A program made the translations under genes and the position numbers. Shown here one piece after another: positions 58,640-64,000 of a stretch of 64,000 nt of DNA. Numbering within the stretch: the first letter of the stretch is position 1; each line of letters starts with the position of its first letter. The DNA comes from Metallyticus violacea. Its lineage: Eukaryota > Arthropoda > Insecta > Mantodea > Metallyticidae. The stretch covers positions 37,343,501 to 37,407,500 of the forward strand of contig CM060840.1 of NCBI GenBank assembly GCA_030762175.1. The letters run 5' to 3'. The notes beneath the pieces were generated by a model. It ran no database searches. It saw nothing but the letters and a program-made list of their open reading frames with translations, and was not told where the DNA came from.

Positions 58640-60060
58640 TTGGTGTCCCACACGGCCGTGAAGCTTCATTCCATACTGCTGATCGAAAGAATGGTAAACT
58701 GCACTGTCTCTGCTTGTAGTGATTTCAGAACTGGAGATGCATCAGATTTACTACGGATGTATTAATAAAACCGTAGAAGTTTGAATGGAAAATTGGAAGC
58801 TAAAATCAGATAGGTATTTGAAAGGAAGATGGAAAATGTACCTACAACGAATGGAAACAGCTGTATATTATCTCTATTATGTTTAAATTCATTTGTAAAT
58901 AAAACATATAGTAAGTACATTTTTGAACTGTGCTACCAAAGAGTTTCATCAGCTGTCATTTTATGTTATGTTATCCATCCATCAAAACTTTCACGTTCAC
59001 TTTTTCGAGAATAAAATAAGCAAACAAAAATTATAATATTAAAACAAAATTTAATTTATGAAAAATATTTTTATTTATTTATATTCATATATTGAAACGA
59101 CTTAATACATTTTATAATAATAAATATTTATTTACAAAGATGACCAGTGCCATCAAGTTATTCGGGAAATTTATTTGTAGTTGTCATAGTGTTTTCATGG
59201 ATTACACTTTTCAACTCTGTTCTGGTCTCATACCTTCCCTCCAGCGCTTCCTGAACCTTGTAACAACTGTCTCCCACAGGTTAAAATTGAAAGTCATATT
59301 AAGAACCTTTCCTCTGGAATTCTGAATAATGCTCTAACCAATCCTCGCCAAATTTCGTTAATTTTCGTGTTACACTTTCTACTTTTAGATCTGCTTTTAC
59401 TTCAAAGTTCTGTATCTGGTTCTGTAGTTCTCTCACTGATCTTAAAAACTTACCTTCAACAGATTCAGTTCACTTTAAATTTTTCTTACCTATTTCTCAG
59501 ATTCCACTGCCATTAAGAGCTGAAAATATTCTTACGTTATAATAATAAAGTTGTGTTATTTTTGTCAGGTTTTCTAAACACTTCGGATACAAATTACTGC
59601 TCAAATGTATCCTAAAGGTGTTCCAACTTTTTATAAGCATCTCGCATCCTGATATGCAACAGAACAGCTTTACCTTAACATAATAAAGCAGTGCAAGGAA
59701 TAAAATAATGTTTTTACAAGGAGATAGAAAACTGAACACATACTGATGATTTTTAGTAAAACAACGAAGACTGAAGTCGGTTTCTATAGTGCGAAATGTA
59801 AGAAAGAAAATTGTAAAGTTATAAAAACGTGTCTTAAAAACGTTACCATGAACTATAATAATTCTTCTTCTATTCGTTTTAATTTTAAACATGGGGGGCG
59901 TCCAAAAAGTCTTATACTATAAGATCAATCACAGTATGCTCTACTTGCTTAACATATATTCCATAAAAGTCCACAGCCTTAGAAGATGAGTTGCATTTTC
60001 TTTGTCAGTTACGTTCTTCTCGATCCTTTGGCATAAATGTGTCTTAACCTGAATGTTTAC
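58640..60060. other. non-coding stretch, nothing recognised
   Basis: AT-rich. ggggggcgtccaaaaagtc at about 59893-59911 has the look of a DNA-transposon end, but no partner end was found. The 131-codon minus-strand frame (59497-59892) is Phe/Ile/Leu-rich from base composition. Confidence 0.4.
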
Positions 60061-60325
60061 ACCACCCGGGTGACCGAGGTCGTTAACGCGTGGACTCGTG
60101 AGCGGGAGGTCTGAGGTTCGAATCCCCCAGGACTGTCCTTCCTGACTGAAGTTTTTTCCAGATTTTCTTCAGCCCTCATAAATGGCAAATGCCGAAGAGG
60201 TACCCTAAACTTAGGCCTGGAACATTTCTTTTCTTAAAAAAATCCTTTCCCAATATATTATTTCATCTCATGTATCATCGGTGTCCAACGACTGTGATGC
60301 CTTGGTAGTAAAAACGGGCAGCATT
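60061..60325 (+). repeat. SINE-A copy 7
   Basis: The head is accacccgggtgaccgaggtcg with box B gaggttcgaatcccc. The body has taaacttaggcctggaac and cggtgtccaacgactgtg, and the end is gtagtaaaaacgggcag. The final gttaaacac-polyA part is missing. The flanks tgaatgtttaca (60049-60060) and tgaatttaca (about 60337) may be a worn duplication. Confidence 0.9.
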
Positions 60326-60776
60326 CAAATGAATTTACATTGTAGACCCGGGACATAATATAAACCTAAAGCAAATTCGAGAGGAATCAAGTTGAGCGAG
60401 TGTAAAACCCATTGAATAATGCCTCTGATTTCGACCAATCGGGAAAAGATAACTTGGCAATATGCTATTGTGACGGGGCACCATCTTGCAAGAATCACGA
60501 TAGGCTATCCAATTTCTTCATTAGGCAATGATTGACATCTGCAGATACAGGTAGCTGGAAATGTGTGCTTCACATGCCACAAGTTACATTAATTTTTTCT
60601 TTACATCTTTGTCTTGATAATATTTAATATATAATATTTGATAGGGTACGTTCTTTATGAATCATGTCTAAGAACCATCTAAACATGTTTATCCCATAGT
60701 AATGCCATCTTATATTATCGAAGCGCGATGTGCATTTCATATAAGCAGAATGTTTCTTTAACCAACATAATTGCAG
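60326..60776. other. non-coding spacer, nothing recognised
   Basis: No repeat or gene was recognised. Confidence 0.4.
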
Positions 60777-60953
60777 AATACCAACTTCCATTCTGGTTCG
60801 TCCGATTGCCTGACAATGAATAGCCTTTTTTCGGATCCCTTCAATGAACAGAGCTATCCAGCAAACTCATGCTTGCAGTATTCTAGCAATCAGAGCTTTG
60901 AGTTATGGTCTAGGTTAGGACTTCGGCAATTAAATTGCACGTCTTTCATTTAA
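60777..60953 (+). CDS. weak terminal-exon candidate, Ser/Asn/Gln-rich
   Basis: An acceptor ctttaaccaacataattgcag ends at 60776. The frame then reads NTNFHSGSSDCLTMNSLFSD, PFNEQSYPANSCLQYSSNQ and SFELWSRLGL before a stop at 60951-60953. It has a low-complexity polar composition like activation or linker regions, and it is less AT-rich than its flanks. No family is recognised, and there is no supporting upstream exon nearby. Confidence 0.28.
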   Translation, partial: NTNFHSGSSDCLTMNSLFSDPFNEQSYPANSCLQYSSNQSFELWSRLGLRQLNCTSFI

Positions 60954-60977
60954 AAAGTTCCCAGTTTAATTAATTAC

Positions 60978-60981
<4 letters not shown>

Positions 60982-61027
<46 letters not shown>
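60982..61027. repeat. (TA)n microsatellite, ~23 units
   Basis: An uninterrupted alternating TA run of about 46 bases. It is self-complementary, so it can extrude a cruciform or be hard to sequence. Confidence 0.97.
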
Positions 61028-61029
<2 letters not shown>

Positions 61030-63799
61030 AGAAACACCTTAATTTAGATACAGAGGGAGAAGCCTAAAATCAATATTGTTACATTTTAGGTCTCGCCTCC
61101 AGCCACCTCACTTTGAAATTCCGAATTGCACCCCTAAATTTTCACTGTAAAAATTTAAAAGGGATTTTGTTTTATATAATATTTTGATTTCTGCCGTTCC
61201 CTAGCAACCTGAATATTTATTAATGTTGTTCAATTTGAACAGAATAAATAATAACATACAACAATTTGAAACAGTTTATTACTAAAACTTAACTAACATA
61301 TTACATGATTCGTTGTTTTAATATAATTTTGTCCAAATTCAAAAAACAATAACAGCAGCTTAGTTTGACAGACAGTAATTAAAAAAATATGATAACAATT
61401 TGCATCACCTTTGAAATTTAAACATCAAAAGGTAAGGGCAGCATTTGAAATTTCAAAATGGTTACTGGTGAGAGCTTGAAACGCAAGTTTTAATTAATTT
61501 GGTTTCAAACCGCTTTCATCTCTAAATAGACATGCTCTATTTATGTTTAATAAACTTTTTCTTAAAAAGGTAATTTTTTTAATAAGTAGTTTGAGAATAA
61601 AAGGCATGTTTATAGATGAATATCAAGGATAAAATAACACTAGTAGCACTATGTTTGTATTGCTTTTTACTGATTGAAATTTGATTAAAGTAATATTTCT
61701 TGTGTAATATAACTTTACAAATATCCTATATTTTTTCATCATACTCTTATTTCTATTGATTTTAATTTATTTATTGGGAAAAGCGTTTAAGTAAATGTTA
61801 AGATCGTACTAAGATTTGAAAAAATATAACAATTAAGTACTTTCGTTAATTTCCACCATTTCTAAGCCTCAGGTCATAGCCCATACTCTTTTTGAAAATA
61901 ATTATACGTTCTTATTGCCTCTGTTCTATTTTTTTTATGGAATTTATAATTTCATGTAAGAATCCATAGATGAAAGAACAAAACACCCCGAGGCCTAGAT
62001 ATGGCCATGCGCTTAGCTGGAATTTCACACGAAACGCATCTCACGAAGAGCTATATCCCTGTTCCACTTGAACCTTTATGGCCTGAATAAACAAGAACGC
62101 GTGTAATATAAAGTAACCCCCTACTCACACACGGGTCGGGATGTGTGCCCACCTTAACGGCACATGAGCTTCCTCTGCATGTCTGAAACACAAATATAAA
62201 AAACGTTCAGAAAAACGTGACCTTTATTGCCCAACTTCTTTTCTCCGGGTCACAAAAGCGGAACCATAAACCTCTGCTCCTAAATCAAGCAGTATGCATA
62301 ACAGAGCACGCTGGTTGGGCAAGTAAAACCACACGTAGGCGCCAGGATGGGAAATTTCAGAAGAGTTTACATAGTCTTAACCATAGCACAATATGTTACC
62401 AAGAAATGAAAAATAACATCGACCAACAAAGTAAAGATGAAATGAAACTGCAGTATTTAAGGTTTTATAGCGCCAGGTATACGTTAATGGGTTATGGTAA
62501 ATGTGCAAAAAATTGAAACTTATAGCACGATATCTTTATATGGCAATTGCATTATCTAAAAGAAATTGAACTAAATGCAGGGTGATAAATAATGCCCCCA
62601 ATGAAACTAGACATGTATAAAGATGGAATAAAAATATAATTAAAACAAACATTTAACTGATGTTATGATTCTGCAAATAGACTTTAAACCAAGCTCATCC
62701 CTCTCTAGCTAGAAAATTTGCATATTCTGTCCTATATTGTACTCGCCACGTCATTTATGAAATACCCTGCTGGGCTTATGATCTAGTTTACTCTCAAAAA
62801 TAACAAAGTAAACTAGTACTGCATTGCCAAGAATTACTTAGGGACTTTATTTATTAATAACCTACAATATAAACAATTAAAAAGTATATTTTAAAGATAT
62901 TATATCTGTGAACTAAATTAAGCAATCTAAAATTGATTCTTTTACAGAAAATATAAAAGTTAAAATATAATTTCATTTTAACTGTTATCGATGGCGATAT
63001 GATCACTTTATAGTGACTTTTCTAGTGTTTTCACTAGAAATCCTTTACAGGATATAAGCTTTTGACGTATATGTGTTCATTAAACTTCTTCAATTTCGTT
63101 TTGTTTTAAATCATATCTAATTTATAAAAACCTTGTTCAGTCATACATAATCAATTTAATCTTATATAAATATTATCAATAAAATTGCAATTTCTTAAGA
63201 TAAGTACAAGCACATAAGACATGAAAAGTGCTAAATTGCGAGATAAACATTAATAACTTCACCCCATCGAATGGAGTTCCCAGTGCGTAGTGTTATCGCT
63301 TTCGTCTCAATAATAAACACATTGCTACGTGAGAGTTGGTAGTTCTCCAGAGTTGCCACTGCAATTCATGTTAAGAATGTCTAATGATGTAAAATAAATT
63401 AATTAATTATTTTATGGCCCTGTCACACTCGATCTCTATCAGCACTAAGAATGTCTGAAAGGGATTGCAGAGATGTGAGAACGTTGTTTATCTGAGCGAA
63501 CTCTGATGCACTGCATTTCTCAGGTATCATTTCTATCTAACATATAAGAGTTGGGTACTGTATCTTAGTTCCAAGAAAAAGAAAATAAACACCATTAGGG
63601 CTTGTCCTGTACTATTCAGACATTTATTTCTAAACATTAATGCGTTTATTCTTAAATGAATGTTGTATTCTAAAACTATTGTTACCAATTTTCTTTCTAA
63701 ATTTTCTTGAACTCATGTATTTCTGAATCAAATATAGAATTCAGGACTGCCGTAGCCGACTATCTACGATCGGGGTTGGGGATAAGAGTCGCTTTGAAT
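61028..63799. other. non-coding stretch with one unassigned ORF
   Basis: The frame at 62217-62516 (99 codons) has a charged helical C-terminal part. A CGCCAG/gtatac donor-like site lies at about 62478, but its acceptor side is poor and no family is recognised. The rest is AT-rich. Confidence 0.35.
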
Positions 63800-64000
63800 A
63801 TGGGTAGGTCGAAAAGTAAGTTTCCCTAATTTTTGTAGGTGAGCGCGTAAAGATAGCTCAAGATATGGTACATTACTCGTTTATTTTTCTACATAATCAC
63901 CAAAGTATTATCAACCATTTGTTTTTCCCATCCCCGTACGACAGAAATTGACGTTCTGTTTATCGAATCACTTCAACATTTTATTCATGACAGATTCAAA
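63800..64000 (-). mobile_element. mariner-like element, C-terminal end, cut by window edge
   Basis: A terminus gggtaggtcgaaaagtaagt (about 63799-63818) is followed on the minus strand by a frame ending YFGDYVEK-stop (about 63882-63910). This is the usual C-terminal signature (G-D-Y-V-E-K) of a mariner lineage whose ends resemble aggtcgaaaagtaagtttcc, as I recall. Stops occur upstream within the visible 200 bases, so it is probably inactive. The rest lies outside the window. Confidence 0.72.

Noticed and set aside
59497..59892. 131-codon minus-strand ORF
   Set aside because: Phe/Ile/Leu-rich from composition, with no motif.
59893..59911. Transposon terminus ggggggcgtccaaaaagtc
   Set aside because: No inverted partner was found and no transposase traces lie nearby.

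Overview
The window looks like AT-rich arthropod nuclear DNA, most likely from an insect or another arthropod. It has no complete protein-coding gene, no rRNA gene and no functional tRNA gene that I can defend. The eukaryotic assignment rests on tRNA-derived SINEs with target-site duplications, mariner/Tc1 relics, non-LTR retrotransposon fragments, triplet microsatellites, exon-like islands with GT/AG borders, and a nuclear copy of mitochondrial COX1 read with an invertebrate-type mitochondrial code. I could not settle the taxon. There is no operon structure and nothing prokaryotic.

Region by region. 1-10 kb: AT-rich intergenic or intronic DNA with a Tc1-like transposase relic (minus, ~1.5 kb) and a worn SINE-B fragment. 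10-16 kb: SINE-A with a perfect 14-bp duplication, a (CA)12 tract, a SINE-B fragment, a ~500-bp COX1 NUMT (13.15-13.65 kb) and a decayed mariner (14.0-15.2 kb). 16-25 kb: mostly featureless, with SINE-A, the 3' part of a mariner on the minus strand, an unequal tandem duplication (22.6-23.0 kb), nested inverted repeats and a SINE-B fragment. 25-32 kb: microsatellites, a second minus-strand mariner relic, the most intact SINE-B (12-bp perfect duplication, 72-nt tRNA-like head), a third SINE type (SINE-C), an exon-like ATG ORF with a consensus donor, and a relic resembling the DUF7869 protein family. 32-43 kb: sparse, with SINE-A and SINE-B copies, a young SINE-A with an 11-bp perfect duplication and poly-A tail, and a 36-bp perfect inverted repeat.

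43-48.3 kb is the most gene-like stretch. An exon-like ORF with an ATG and a phase-0 donor (43.0-43.2 kb) is followed by an R2-like LINE fragment, a TA-flanked DNA transposon with 25-bp terminal inverted repeats, and a second phase-0 exon-like ORF at 47.74 kb. That second ORF has been split by a SINE-A copy, and its reading frame resumes in register on the other side. 48-64 kb: a triplet-repeat palindrome, full-length SINE-B, a second copy of the 14-kb mariner family with recognisable termini, a LINE zinc-knuckle fragment, several weak exon-like islands, SINE-A, (TA)n, and a mariner end cut by the window edge.

The window behaves mainly as a graveyard of parasitic elements. SINE-A and SINE-B, both tRNA-headed, account for most recognisable insertions; the LINE that mobilised them cannot be identified here. 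If a host gene is present, the plus-strand islands at 43.0 and 47.7 kb are the best candidates, possibly with the one at 28.9 kb. I do not recognise the protein they would encode.
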